Assembly: GCA_023376005.1 (NCBI GenBank)
Contig: CM042179.1
Span: forward strand, 21,650,406 to 21,714,405
Direction: 5' to 3'
DNA from: Doryteuthis pealeii
Lineage: Eukaryota > Mollusca > Cephalopoda > Myopsida > Loliginidae
DNA: 64,000 bases
Positions 56,684 to 58,783 of this stretch are shown in pieces. The position numbers and the translations under genes were made by a program. The first letter of the stretch is position 1, and the number at the start of each line of letters is the position of its first letter. The notes beneath the pieces are model-generated. The model was not told where the DNA came from. It worked only from the letters and a program-made list of their open reading frames with translations, and did not search any database.

Positions 56684-58017
56684 TATATTTACTAACCCCT
56701 CCACACGAGCAGGATGTAACACAAGGTCAATTTCTTAAGTGGAGTTCAACGTTTGAATTCCGATTTTTCCTTCTCCTAGACCGGTTGCCTAACCAAGGTT
56801 AAAGAGCCCAGTCTGCCCTACTATTTATCCATAGCTGGAGGGAGAGTAGGATTCAAACCTTTCCCAAGGATATTAGCACTAAGTGAAATGCAATTATCAC
56901 ATCCAGGATTTGAACTCGGGGCAACGAGTCCATTTCCCATGACTTTAACCATTACACCATGCACTTCCATGATTTTGTATATATGTTGGCAATTATTATA
57001 TTATAATTACATTATAATAATTAAATATACTAAGCCTTTTTTTAAAATAGCCCCCCCCCACCACCATATTTAATATACATGGTCAGTGATAACTTTTTGA
57101 TTTAGTGCGTCCTGGAACACATATTTGCTTTGAATGAGTCCCCGGGAAATTTGATGAATCCCAACTAAAATTTCTTAATAAAATGAAGGGTTTTTATTTA
57201 TGATCTGGGAGAAACAACTAAAGCTATTTAACTCCAACCTTGTAATTTATCCTGTGTAATTCGTTTCTAAGAAAATTATTGAAAAGTATTTAGTTAGCTT
57301 GAAATGGTGAGGGAAGAGAAAAGAAAAACACTGGGATGCATGAATATGATTTTACTGCATCCTTTTAGATTTGTTATGCATCAGGGATGCAGGACACATA
57401 CCTATCAGCATCTCTGCATGGTAAACGTTAAAAATTATTATTATTATTATTACTATTTCACTCCATACGAGTTTTTCACACCAGTATTACTTGGCGCTCT
57501 CTCATTGGAATTTGCGTGGCAGCAAGTCTCCTGGGGTCTCCATGGCTCTTCTGAACATTCTACCCGATCTTAACAATGCTATTGTTTGGATTGTCTCAAT
57601 TCTTTCTCTGGTTTCCAATACCCCCAGTCTTTTTTTTTTTTTCCCAAACCCTTTCTGGTCGTTACAAAGGCACCGACTACAATGGGTATCACTTTCACTC
57701 TCATGTTCAACAGTTTTTTTTTTAGTTTTCGAGCAAGGTCCAAGTAAAGTGAAATTTAAAAAATAGAATAAAATACTTACAGGAAGGTCAATAGGGTCCA
57801 TTCCAGAAATGACAATTTTGACTGTAAATCCAGTGTCTTGAATCAAAACAAATTCTTGGTCATCATTTTCCTTTTCTCCTTTACTTTCCTTCTCATTTTT
57901 ATCAGTATCATTTTCAGTTTTATGATCCTTAAAACCATTAACCTGCATGTTAGTGGCATCTTCAGTAGATGATTGTTCATCATCATTGTTCCATTTTACA
58001 ACCACTTCATTATCCAT
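11924..58017 (-). CDS. CLUH: CLUH, clustered mitochondria protein homolog, 36 coding exons
   Basis: CLUH/Clu proteins are cytosolic RNA-binding proteins that bind mRNAs of nuclear-encoded mitochondrial proteins and control mitochondrial distribution. The spliced coding sequence is 3999 nt (1332 residues plus stop; human CLUH is about 1.3 kaa). Exons 5' to 3', as low-high coordinates: 57781-58017, 53346-53517, 51840-51986, 50737-50852, 50542-50611, 49878-49962, 48054-48132, 46712-46862, 45570-45706, 43311-43402, 41908-42010, 40053-40173, 39402-39493, 38325-38365, 37747-37801, 35372-35450, 35042-35147, 34310-34412, 33843-33954, 32885-32950, 32053-32114, 31446-31523, 29971-30041, 29409-29481, 27239-27400, 27049-27109, 24546-24636, 23656-23842, 22150-22341, 20544-20624, 18934-19059, 18679-18764, 16914-17043, 16268-16402, 14807-14880, 11924-12149. 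Domains: N-terminal CLU region about residues 60-185, Clu domain about 330-600, central region about 690-870, TPR repeats about 985-1200. All junctions are GT-AG with matching phase. Confidence 0.93.
12268..12531. repeat. Nested inverted repeat in last CLUH intron
   Basis: Left arm 12268-12345 begins GTGACCCAGAAAAAACAGAA. The right arm, about 12462-12531, is its reverse complement over TTTCCCATTAAACTAACC and the CCCAACC block. A second, inner copy of the TTCTGTTTTTTCTGGGTCA end lies at 12418-12437. This looks like a TIR element with a partly duplicated end. No ORF is present. Confidence 0.55.
12590..13000 (-). repeat. GC-richer unclassified repeat with short CxxC ORF
   Basis: This intronic block is clearly richer in GC and CpG than its surroundings. 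Its minus strand is open from 12977 to 12741 (78 codons) and contains [19 protein letters not shown], a CxxC-x11-CxxC pattern that could bind zinc. A perfect donor-like AG|GTGAGT lies just upstream of that ORF in the same sense. I do not recognise the family; a transposable element remnant is the most likely explanation. Confidence 0.35.
13151..13278. repeat. 55-bp-arm foldback
   Basis: Arms 13151-13205 and 13224-13278 are near-perfect reverse complements (TAGATGGATAAAAATGAATT core) around an 18-base loop. It lies in the last CLUH intron, immediately beside a long microsatellite. Confidence 0.75.
13279..13657. repeat. Compound (AT)n/(AC)n microsatellite, about 380 bp
   Basis: Alternating AT and AC dinucleotide tracts run almost without interruption. 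Long ORFs in several frames on both strands are artefacts of the repeat. A smaller AC tract lies at 13102-13120. Confidence 0.95.
13931..14165 (-). mobile_element. tRNA-derived SINE family 1, copy 1 (minus)
   Basis: In reverse orientation it shows the family 1 body: tRNA-like head, a central GCACAGGGATCTGTGCGGTA stretch, the GCTAGTGAAAAGGGGATAGA stretch and an ACTTT-type end. Copies on the + strand near 21364 and 21689 show the head best. Confidence 0.7.
14380..14683 (-). mobile_element. Probable LTR (solo or truncated LTR retrotransposon)
   Basis: On the minus strand it runs from TGTAGAAAC to CTAACA, about 304 bp, GC-richer than its surroundings. It has an AATAAA followed by a GT-rich stretch near its 3' end, as LTR R/U5 regions do. 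The sequence past the LTR, down to about 14200, stays open in one frame ([20 protein letters not shown]), possibly truncated gag-like leader. A second LTR was not found and target duplications are unclear. Confidence 0.4.
14807..14880 (-). CDS. CLUH: CLUH exon 35
   Basis: 74 nt. Encodes [20 protein letters not shown], the conserved LNVINGI motif. Ends in phase 2. Confidence 0.95.
15126..15177. repeat. (AC)n microsatellite
   Basis: A pure AC run of about 52 bp in a CLUH intron. Confidence 0.95.
15735..15935 (+). mobile_element. tRNA-derived SINE family 2, copy 1
   Basis: The B-box region AGTTCAAATTC and the family body CACATAGTGCTAATACCC, CTCCAGCTAGGGGTAAATAG and TTTAACCTTGATATGGCAAC are visible. 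Better preserved copies are at 49516, 54102 and 55470. Confidence 0.65.
16268..16402 (-). CDS. CLUH: CLUH exon 34
   Basis: 135 nt, phase 0. Encodes [20 protein letters not shown] and [15 protein letters not shown], the end of the TPR region. Confidence 0.95.
16914..17043 (-). CDS. CLUH: CLUH exon 33, TPR
   Basis: 130 nt. Encodes [20 protein letters not shown] and [20 protein letters not shown]. Two in-frame donors three bases apart (CAA|GTGGTGAG and GTG|GTGAGT) would include or skip one Val; alignment length with human favours including it. Confidence 0.92.
17215..17400. mobile_element. TIR/foldback element family F, short copy
   Basis: It begins ATTATTTGAATTATTCGGAC and ends with the reverse complement of that (AGTCTGAATAATCCAAATAA region), with ACCTGAAGAAGG and GCCGAAACACTGTGCAGATA in between. 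Related ends occur at 24118-24250, 40542-40939, 41560-41690, 46390-46545, 48530-48690 and 59595-59715. Confidence 0.55.
17750..17832 (-). mobile_element. tRNA-like SINE head (family 4)
   Basis: In reverse sense, TGGTGTAATGGTTAGCAAG (A box) and GAGTTCAATTCTCA (B box) are spaced as in a tRNA. It lacks a convincing acceptor stem and anticodon arm, so it is a SINE remnant rather than a gene. Similar heads occur reversed near 21030-21135 and 58903-58972. Confidence 0.45.
18281..18506. repeat. 85-bp-arm foldback
   Basis: Arms about 18281-18366 and 18421-18506 are reverse complements (core AAGAAAGGACATGTTTTTCA and AACTGGATATTGAC) around a spacer of about 54 bp, in the intron between CLUH exons 33 and 32. 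A further short palindrome, GAATGAATTAAAC/GTTTAATTCATTC, sits at 18129-18160. Confidence 0.75.
18679..18764 (-). CDS. CLUH: CLUH exon 32, TPR
   Basis: 86 nt. Encodes [20 protein letters not shown]. Ends in phase 2. Confidence 0.95.
18934..19059 (-). CDS. CLUH: CLUH exon 31, TPR
   Basis: 126 nt, phase 0. Encodes [20 protein letters not shown] and [20 protein letters not shown]. Confidence 0.95.
19200..19678. repeat. 43-bp minisatellite, 11 copies
   Basis: The unit contains TTCATGAAGTGCATATCAAA followed by TAATAAACAAAATTAGCAGT. Eleven units are nearly identical; one lacks a single A near 19566. It lies in the intron between CLUH exons 31 and 30. Confidence 0.95.
20544..20624 (-). CDS. CLUH: CLUH exon 30, TPR
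   Basis: 81 nt, phase 0. Encodes [20 protein letters not shown], then PNTITEY, a TPR/kinesin-light-chain-like helix pair. Confidence 0.95.
20544..20880 (-). other. CLUH intron 29 stretch beside exon 30
   Basis: Unremarkable A/T-rich intron sequence past the exon at 20544-20624, ending at a C run of 14 followed by an A run (20881-20903). I see no further exon in it. Confidence 0.4.
21364..21615 (+). mobile_element. tRNA-derived SINE family 1, copy 2
   Basis: The head AGTTAGCTCAGTCGGTAGAG is a clean tRNA A box, and AGTTCAATACCC is the B box. The body includes CACAGGGATCTGTGCGGTAA and GGCTGATACCGACATTAGGC. It ends in GACTTTACTTTTACTTTT, a simple 3' tail. Confidence 0.8.
21689..21948 (+). mobile_element. 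tRNA-derived SINE family 1, copy 3
   Basis: The least degraded copy: GGGTTAGCTCAGTCAGTAGA head, GTTCAATACCCGCC B box, GATACCGACATTAGGCCGCC and a GACTTTACTTTACTTA tail. It lies 73 bp after copy 2 in the same orientation. Confidence 0.85.
22150..22341 (-). CDS. CLUH: CLUH exon 29, first TPRs
   Basis: 192 nt, phase 0 at both ends. Encodes [35 protein letters not shown] and [18 protein letters not shown], the start of the TPR array. Confidence 0.95.
23110..23476. repeat. 33-bp minisatellite, about 10 copies
   Basis: The unit is GTGAACTCGGATGAAATTTA plus CTTATTTAGACGA. Ten full copies and a partial one; GTG changes to GGG in two units, and the first units end CTA instead of CGA. Because 33 is divisible by 3 the + strand stays open for 115 codons (repeating [11 protein letters not shown]). 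It is antisense inside a CLUH intron and not a credible gene. Confidence 0.95.
23656..23842 (-). CDS. CLUH: CLUH exon 28
   Basis: 187 nt. Encodes [30 protein letters not shown] and [11 protein letters not shown], highly conserved. Its acceptor is preceded by about 30 uninterrupted T in transcript sense. Ends in phase 0. Confidence 0.95.
24372..24442. repeat. (CA)n(TA)n microsatellite
   Basis: A pure CA run passes directly into a TA run, about 70 bp in total, 100 bp downstream of CLUH exon 27 in transcript sense. Confidence 0.95.
24546..24636 (-). CDS. CLUH: CLUH exon 27
   Basis: 91 nt. Encodes [20 protein letters not shown] and [10 protein letters not shown]. Ends in phase 2. Confidence 0.92.
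24853..25032. repeat. 72-bp-arm foldback
   Basis: Arms about 24853-24925 and 24960-25032 are reverse complements including TAACCTACTCGAGTTTCATC and CAGGGTTACATCC, with a 35-bp spacer. A decayed relative with GTGAAACTTAAGTAGGTTAT and a GTGCTCAATACATT flank lies at 38555-38770, so this is a dispersed family. Confidence 0.75.
25285..25425. repeat. Dispersed repeat related to 47495-47700
   Basis: It shares GGGCACAAGGCCTTGTT, CACAAGCCGAAGCTAATGGG and TTTGGCATTCC with the block at 47495-47700. GC-richer than its surroundings. The family is not recognised and no ORF of note is present. Confidence 0.5.
27049..27109 (-). CDS. CLUH: CLUH exon 26, basic patch
   Basis: 61 nt. Encodes [15 protein letters not shown], equivalent to the KKRNKRRKN basic stretch of vertebrate CLUH. 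Low sequence complexity makes it easy to miss; the frame is fixed by phases 0 and 1. Another frame of this exon is also open but does not match the family. Confidence 0.88.
27239..27400 (-). CDS. CLUH: CLUH exon 25
   Basis: 162 nt, phase 0 at both ends. Encodes [13 protein letters not shown] and [14 protein letters not shown] of the central helical region. Confidence 0.95.
27506..27907. repeat. 67-bp minisatellite, 6 copies
   Basis: The unit runs from GGTATATGCTAGTTTGCAGT through AAGCAGCGGAAGGTATCCAC to GTAGCATTAT. Six units fit the span exactly (6 x 67 = 402 bp). Variants C/T at GCTAG(T/C) and GGAA(G/C) are shared by neighbouring units, as expected from unequal exchange. It begins 106 bp upstream of the CLUH exon 25 acceptor in transcript sense. 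Confidence 0.95.
28189..28422. mobile_element. piggyBac-type MITE, copy 1
   Basis: Terminal inverted repeats CTCTTAACATCC / GGATGTTAAGAG. The right flank is TTAA (28423-28426) and the left is TCAA, a decayed TTAA. The inner sequence TTAAATGTAATATTAAACAT is shared with copy 3 at 53602. No ORF. Confidence 0.75.
29409..29481 (-). CDS. CLUH: CLUH exon 24
   Basis: 73 nt. Encodes [20 protein letters not shown], with the invariant GINxRYLG motif. Ends in phase 0. Confidence 0.95.
29971..30041 (-). CDS. CLUH: CLUH exon 23
   Basis: 71 nt. Encodes [19 protein letters not shown] (human counterpart: PVDGATLAEVMRQRGIN). Ends in phase 2. Confidence 0.92.
30168..30794 (+). mobile_element. Non-autonomous Helitron, family A copy 1
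   Basis: It starts TCTTATTATAATGGAGATTG after an A and ends in CTAG before a T. A hairpin GCACCC-GGA-GGGTGC lies 9 nt before the CTAG. These are the standard Helitron ends (5' TC, 3' hairpin plus CTRR, insertion between A and T). 627 bp, no Rep/helicase ORF. It lies in the intron between CLUH exons 23 and 22, antisense to CLUH. Confidence 0.8.
31446..31523 (-). CDS. CLUH: CLUH exon 22
   Basis: 78 nt, phase 0 at both ends. Encodes [19 protein letters not shown], conserved in the family (QLLKDAAAFLL in human). Confidence 0.94.
32053..32114 (-). CDS. CLUH: CLUH exon 21
   Basis: 62 nt. Encodes [20 protein letters not shown], with the conserved FNPD motif. Ends in phase 0. Confidence 0.92.
32885..32950 (-). 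CDS. CLUH: CLUH exon 20
   Basis: 66 nt. Encodes [20 protein letters not shown], matching the vertebrate NACKAVGSIS region. Phase 1 at both ends. Confidence 0.88.
33843..33954 (-). CDS. CLUH: CLUH exon 19, variable acidic linker
   Basis: 112 nt. Encodes an acidic, poorly conserved linker ([20 protein letters not shown]). It is placed by phase and splice sites; vertebrate CLUH has a Glu/Ser-rich linker at the same position. Ends in phase 1. Confidence 0.8.
34310..34412 (-). CDS. CLUH: CLUH exon 18
   Basis: 103 nt. Encodes [20 protein letters not shown], then the charged linker [14 protein letters not shown]. Ends in phase 0. Confidence 0.9.
35042..35147 (-). CDS. CLUH: CLUH exon 17
   Basis: 106 nt. 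Encodes [20 protein letters not shown] then [10 protein letters not shown]. Ends in phase 2. Confidence 0.92.
35372..35450 (-). CDS. CLUH: CLUH exon 16
   Basis: 79 nt. Encodes [20 protein letters not shown] and DVNFLP, the end of the conserved Clu domain. Ends in phase 1. Confidence 0.95.
36456..37059 (+). mobile_element. Non-autonomous Helitron, family A copy 2
   Basis: Same ends as the copy at 30168: A|TCTTATTATAATGG at the left, the GCACCC-GGA-GGGTGC hairpin and CTAG|T at the right. 604 bp, alignable with copy 1 along its whole length. In the intron between CLUH exons 16 and 15. Confidence 0.8.
37747..37801 (-). CDS. CLUH: CLUH exon 15 (55-nt exon)
   Basis: Encodes [18 protein letters not shown]; the SSVECK motif matches vertebrate CLUH. 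Ends in phase 0. Confidence 0.92.
38325..38365 (-). CDS. CLUH: CLUH exon 14 (41-nt exon)
   Basis: Encodes [13 protein letters not shown], the counterpart of the variable linker after the EEL motif. The acceptor is TTTTAG|TTAAAA, weakly distinguished from exon sequence, but the phases 0 and 2 fit both neighbours exactly. Confidence 0.82.
38898..39280 (+). mobile_element. Non-autonomous Helitron, family B copy 2
   Basis: A|TCTATTAATAATGGAGATT at the left and CTAG|T at the right, 383 bp, matching 2785-3148. It ends 122 bp before CLUH exon 13 on the genomic strand. Confidence 0.65.
39402..39493 (-). CDS. CLUH: CLUH exon 13, Clu domain
   Basis: 92 nt. Encodes [20 protein letters not shown]. Ends in phase 0. 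A Helitron ends 122 bp downstream of its donor. Confidence 0.95.
40053..40173 (-). CDS. CLUH: CLUH exon 12, Clu domain
   Basis: 121 nt. Encodes [20 protein letters not shown] and [20 protein letters not shown]. Ends in phase 1. Confidence 0.95.
40286..40392. repeat. 52-bp-arm near-perfect hairpin
   Basis: Arms 40286-40337 and 40341-40392 (core GGCAGATGTGAAAATCACAA) are separated by only three bases. Transcription from either strand gives a long stem. It lies in the intron between CLUH exons 12 and 11. Confidence 0.8.
40542..40939. mobile_element. Foldback element family F, full inverted copy
   Basis: Two arms of roughly 190 bp face each other around about 40740: AGATGAGGC at the left edge with GCCTCATCT at the right, and AGGTGTTTCCTGTGTATCTG against CTGATACACAGGGAACACCT. 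The arms have many mismatches, so the insertion is old. Both strands translate to similar short ORFs (VFPVYLI) purely because of the inversion. Confidence 0.7.
41832..41895. repeat. GA-rich microsatellite next to CLUH exon 11 donor
   Basis: (GA)n with GAAA interruptions on the + strand. In CLUH transcript sense it is a pyrimidine tract of about 60 nt beginning 12 nt after the 5' splice site. Confidence 0.9.
41908..42010 (-). CDS. CLUH: CLUH exon 11, Clu domain
   Basis: 103 nt. Encodes [17 protein letters not shown] and [17 protein letters not shown], the most conserved block of the protein. A long pyrimidine tract (in transcript sense) follows its 5' splice site. Ends in phase 0. Confidence 0.95.
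42575..42826 (+). mobile_element. SINE-like repeat with RTE-type tail
   Basis: A GC-richer block ending GGATATCTGCACTGAAAGCG then CGACATGATGATGATGATG. This 3' end matches the end of the LINE fragment at 49430-49487. The upstream part shows no coding sequence, consistent with a non-autonomous partner. Confidence 0.5.
43311..43402 (-). CDS. CLUH: CLUH exon 10, Clu domain
   Basis: 92 nt. Encodes [19 protein letters not shown]. Ends in phase 2; the Lys codon is completed in the next exon. Confidence 0.95.
43525..43745. repeat. Direct duplication in poly(A)-rich intron
   Basis: GGAATTTCTATTTGTAATAA followed by ACCATTACAAAAAATGCTA occurs at about 43529 and again at about 43655, with the intervening A runs. 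It is a local tandem duplication of about 126 bp. Confidence 0.8.
43890..44065 (-). mobile_element. tRNA-derived SINE family 2 (minus), degraded
   Basis: In reverse it shows GGACTTGGCTACCCAAGTCC near the tRNA-like head and a decayed version of the TTTAATCTTGATATACCAAT body. Confidence 0.45.
44926..45150 (-). mobile_element. tRNA-derived SINE family 1 (minus), copy 4
   Basis: It starts at its 3' tail (AGTAAAGTCGTCGGGG), then CCTTTTCACCAGCACTAGAC and ACCGCACAGATCCCTGTGCT, ending near AACCTTGTGGTTCCTAG of the tRNA-like head. Confidence 0.75.
45570..45706 (-). CDS. CLUH: CLUH exon 9, Clu domain
   Basis: 137 nt. Encodes [18 protein letters not shown] and [20 protein letters not shown], near-invariant in the family. 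Ends in phase 0. Confidence 0.95.
46712..46862 (-). CDS. CLUH: CLUH exon 8, start of Clu domain
   Basis: 151 nt. Encodes [18 protein letters not shown] and [15 protein letters not shown], leading into the Clu domain. Ends in phase 1. Confidence 0.93.
47495..47700. repeat. Dispersed repeat related to 25285-25425
   Basis: GGCACAAGGCCCTATT, CACGAACTGAAGTTCATGGG and GTTGGCATTCCACCTCA correspond to the earlier copy. A + strand ORF of 99 codons runs through it but resembles nothing I know. Confidence 0.45.
48054..48132 (-). CDS. CLUH: CLUH exon 7
   Basis: 79 nt. Encodes [25 protein letters not shown] sequence, with the HSxxELLNQ motif shared with vertebrate CLUH. Ends in phase 0. Confidence 0.92.
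48955..49487 (+). mobile_element. RTE-type LINE 3' fragment
   Basis: A + strand ORF (48977-49429) encodes the C-terminal part of a non-LTR retrotransposon ORF2: [60 protein letters not shown] and [22 protein letters not shown] replaces the codon after GW; in the same frame [11 protein letters not shown] follows and ends. The 3' tail is (ATG)n, 49462-49487. 5'-truncated and lodged in the intron between CLUH exons 7 and 6, opposite in sense. The polymerase catalytic core is absent. Confidence 0.8.
49516..49780 (+). mobile_element. tRNA-derived SINE family 2, copy 2
   Basis: Head GGTGGTGTACTGGAGTTGTA with decayed B box GAGTTAAAATCCTGG, then GCACTAATACCCTTGGGAAA, CCTCCAGCTATGGGTAAATA and AACCAGTCTAGGAGAAGGAA, ending in an A run. 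It follows the LINE fragment directly. Confidence 0.75.
49878..49962 (-). CDS. CLUH: CLUH exon 6
   Basis: 85 nt. Encodes [17 protein letters not shown] and [11 protein letters not shown]. Ends in phase 2. Confidence 0.93.
50542..50611 (-). CDS. CLUH: CLUH exon 5
   Basis: 70 nt. Encodes [20 protein letters not shown], a strongly conserved CLUH segment. Ends in phase 1. Confidence 0.93.
50737..50852 (-). CDS. CLUH: CLUH exon 4
   Basis: 116 nt. Encodes RKSRVRLE and the conserved YAPPEYILP motif. Ends in phase 0. Confidence 0.92.
51040..51180. repeat. TTTATTGAATT imperfect tandem plus hairpin
   Basis: Several degenerate TTTTTATTGAATTAAA units are followed by a hairpin, AATTATTTCTATGCTA / TAGCATAGAAATAATT, centred near 51158. 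Confidence 0.7.
51226..51465 (+). mobile_element. tRNA-derived SINE family 1, copy 5
   Basis: Head TCTAGCCCAATCAGTAGAGC and B box GGTTCAATACC, then the family body with AAAAAGGGGATAGACACCCT. Confidence 0.75.
51516..51650. mobile_element. piggyBac-type MITE, copy 2 (internally deleted)
   Basis: Left flank TTAA (51512-51515), TIR CTCTTAACATCC, right TIR GGATGTTAAGAG. The right TTAA is lost. About 100 bp shorter than copies 1 and 3. Confidence 0.7.
51840..51986 (-). CDS. CLUH: CLUH exon 3
   Basis: 147 nt. Encodes [18 protein letters not shown], then ECSSLSCL (GSKIP-like region, about residues 138-186). Phase 1 at both ends. Confidence 0.93.
52999..53176. repeat. 20-bp minisatellite, about 8 copies
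   Basis: Unit GATATAGAAAGAGAGGCAGA repeats exactly every 20 bases, flanked by shorter GACAGA variants. In CLUH transcript sense it is a pyrimidine-rich array about 170 bp after the exon 2 donor. The long ORFs in it are artefacts. Confidence 0.95.
53346..53517 (-). CDS. CLUH: CLUH exon 2
   Basis: 172 nt. Encodes [15 protein letters not shown] and the rest of the ubiquitin-like N-terminal CLU fold (about residues 80-137), nearly identical to vertebrate CLUH in its first 20 residues. Ends in phase 1 within a Glu codon. Confidence 0.95.
53602..53828. mobile_element. piggyBac-type MITE, copy 3, intact TTAA on both sides
   Basis: TTAA at 53598-53601 and 53829-53832 flank it. The left end is CCCTTAATGCCCTATACCAC, the right end GTATGTTAAGAG. 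It has the same interior as copy 1. The CCCTTA-type end and TTAA target are characteristic of piggyBac elements. Confidence 0.8.
53858..54076 (-). mobile_element. tRNA-derived SINE family 1 (minus), copy 6
   Basis: Read in reverse: tRNA-like head (GGTTTAGCTCAGTTGGTAGA), B box, and the GCGAAAAAGGGATAGACTCC body. Confidence 0.75.
54102..54415 (+). mobile_element. tRNA-derived SINE family 2, copy 3
   Basis: A box AGTAGTGTAATGGTTATCAT, B box GAGTTCAAATCCTG, then CTCCAGCTATGGGTAAATAA and ACCAGTCTAGGAGAAGGAAA. It extends into a further block with CACACTACACAAGTTGCACC before a T-rich tail. Confidence 0.75.
55470..55685 (+). mobile_element. tRNA-derived SINE family 2, copy 4
   Basis: The clearest tRNA-like head: GTGGTGTAATGGTTATAGTC and CGAGTTCAAATCCTGGACG, then the standard body through AACCAGTCTAGGAGAGGAAA. 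A 5' portion of another copy lies at 55122-55235. Confidence 0.8.
55686..55778 (-). mobile_element. SINE family 1 head fragment (minus)
   Basis: The reverse-complement tRNA-like head (AGTTTAGGTCAGTTGGTAGA) with CTCATGTGCTTAGTTAGCAA, truncated next to a Helitron end. Confidence 0.6.
55784..56249 (+). mobile_element. Non-autonomous Helitron, family A copy 3 (diverged)
   Basis: A|TCTTATTATAATGGAGATT at the left and TTGCTAG at the right, 466 bp. The 3' hairpin has decayed. It lies between CLUH exons 2 and 1. Confidence 0.6.
56738..56970 (-). mobile_element. tRNA-derived SINE family 2 (minus), copy 5
   Basis: In reverse: GGTGTAATGGTTAAAGTCAT head, GAGTTCAAATCCTGGATG B box, CCTCCAGCTATGGATAAATA and the AACCTTGGTTAGGCAACCGG body. 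Confidence 0.8.
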
Positions 58018-58025
58018 GTCTACCA
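57781..58025 (-). CDS. CLUH: CLUH coding exon 1
   Basis: Encodes an acidic, K/E/D-rich N-terminus followed by [10 protein letters not shown], which opens the conserved region. An intron acceptor (TTATTTCAG) sits directly before 58025, so a 5' exon must exist upstream. The first ATG inside this exon is at 58015-58017. The exon begins TG GTA GAC ATG, so an upstream exon ending in A would create a start codon split by the intron and add three residues. Ends in phase 0. Confidence 0.85.
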
Positions 58026-58178
58026 CTGAAATAAGAAAATATTTAGAATAATCTTAAAAACGATTATAAATTGGATTAAATACACATCATTTATACATAT
58101 ATAAAGGGCAGTCAGTGTCTATGTATGTCCAAAGGAAACTACAAAAATAAAACTAATAATAACAAAGTATATATATTT

Positions 58179-58452
58179 GGAGGATATGTGTTTAATTGAA
58201 GTCATACCTAATTTTTGAAAATTGATTTGTTAATAATTAATGAATTTAGGCGGGCATATATGTTCAAATGTAAGGCTAAACAAATCGAGAAAATGTCAAT
58301 CCCTGAATGTACATTTCGACCTATTCAGGGATTGACATTTTCTCAATTTGTTTAGCCTTACATTTGAACGTATATGCCCGCCTAAAGTCATTAATTATTA
58401 ACTAATTAATTTTCAAAAATTAAGTATTTCAATTAAGCACATATCCTCCAAA
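58179..58452. repeat. Long foldback, arms up to about 128 bp
   Basis: Outer GGAGGATATGTG / CACATATCCTCC and inner GGCGGGCATATA / TATATGCCCGCC blocks pair, continuing through AAATGTCAATCCCTGAAT / ATTCAGGGATTGACATTT, with about 14 unpaired bases at the centre. The inner 60 bp pair almost perfectly. Confidence 0.8.
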
Positions 58453-58497
58453 AATTGTCGGCTAAAGCCATATCAAATAAACAGTGTTTTTTATATA

Positions 58498-58543
<46 letters not shown>

Positions 58544-58734
58544 CAGTCCTTTGTTAGTATTGGCAAATTGAAAATAAAGTGCTCAATTACATGTGTAAGA
58601 GCTGTATTTATTTATTTATTATAGTGTACAATACATTTAAGGTGCCATTGTTATCATTGGTTTCCAGGCAGCATGTTAGCCACCTTTCTTCAAGACAACA
58701 CACCTGTTAAGAAATACATATACACACCACACAT

Positions 58735-58783
<49 letters not shown>

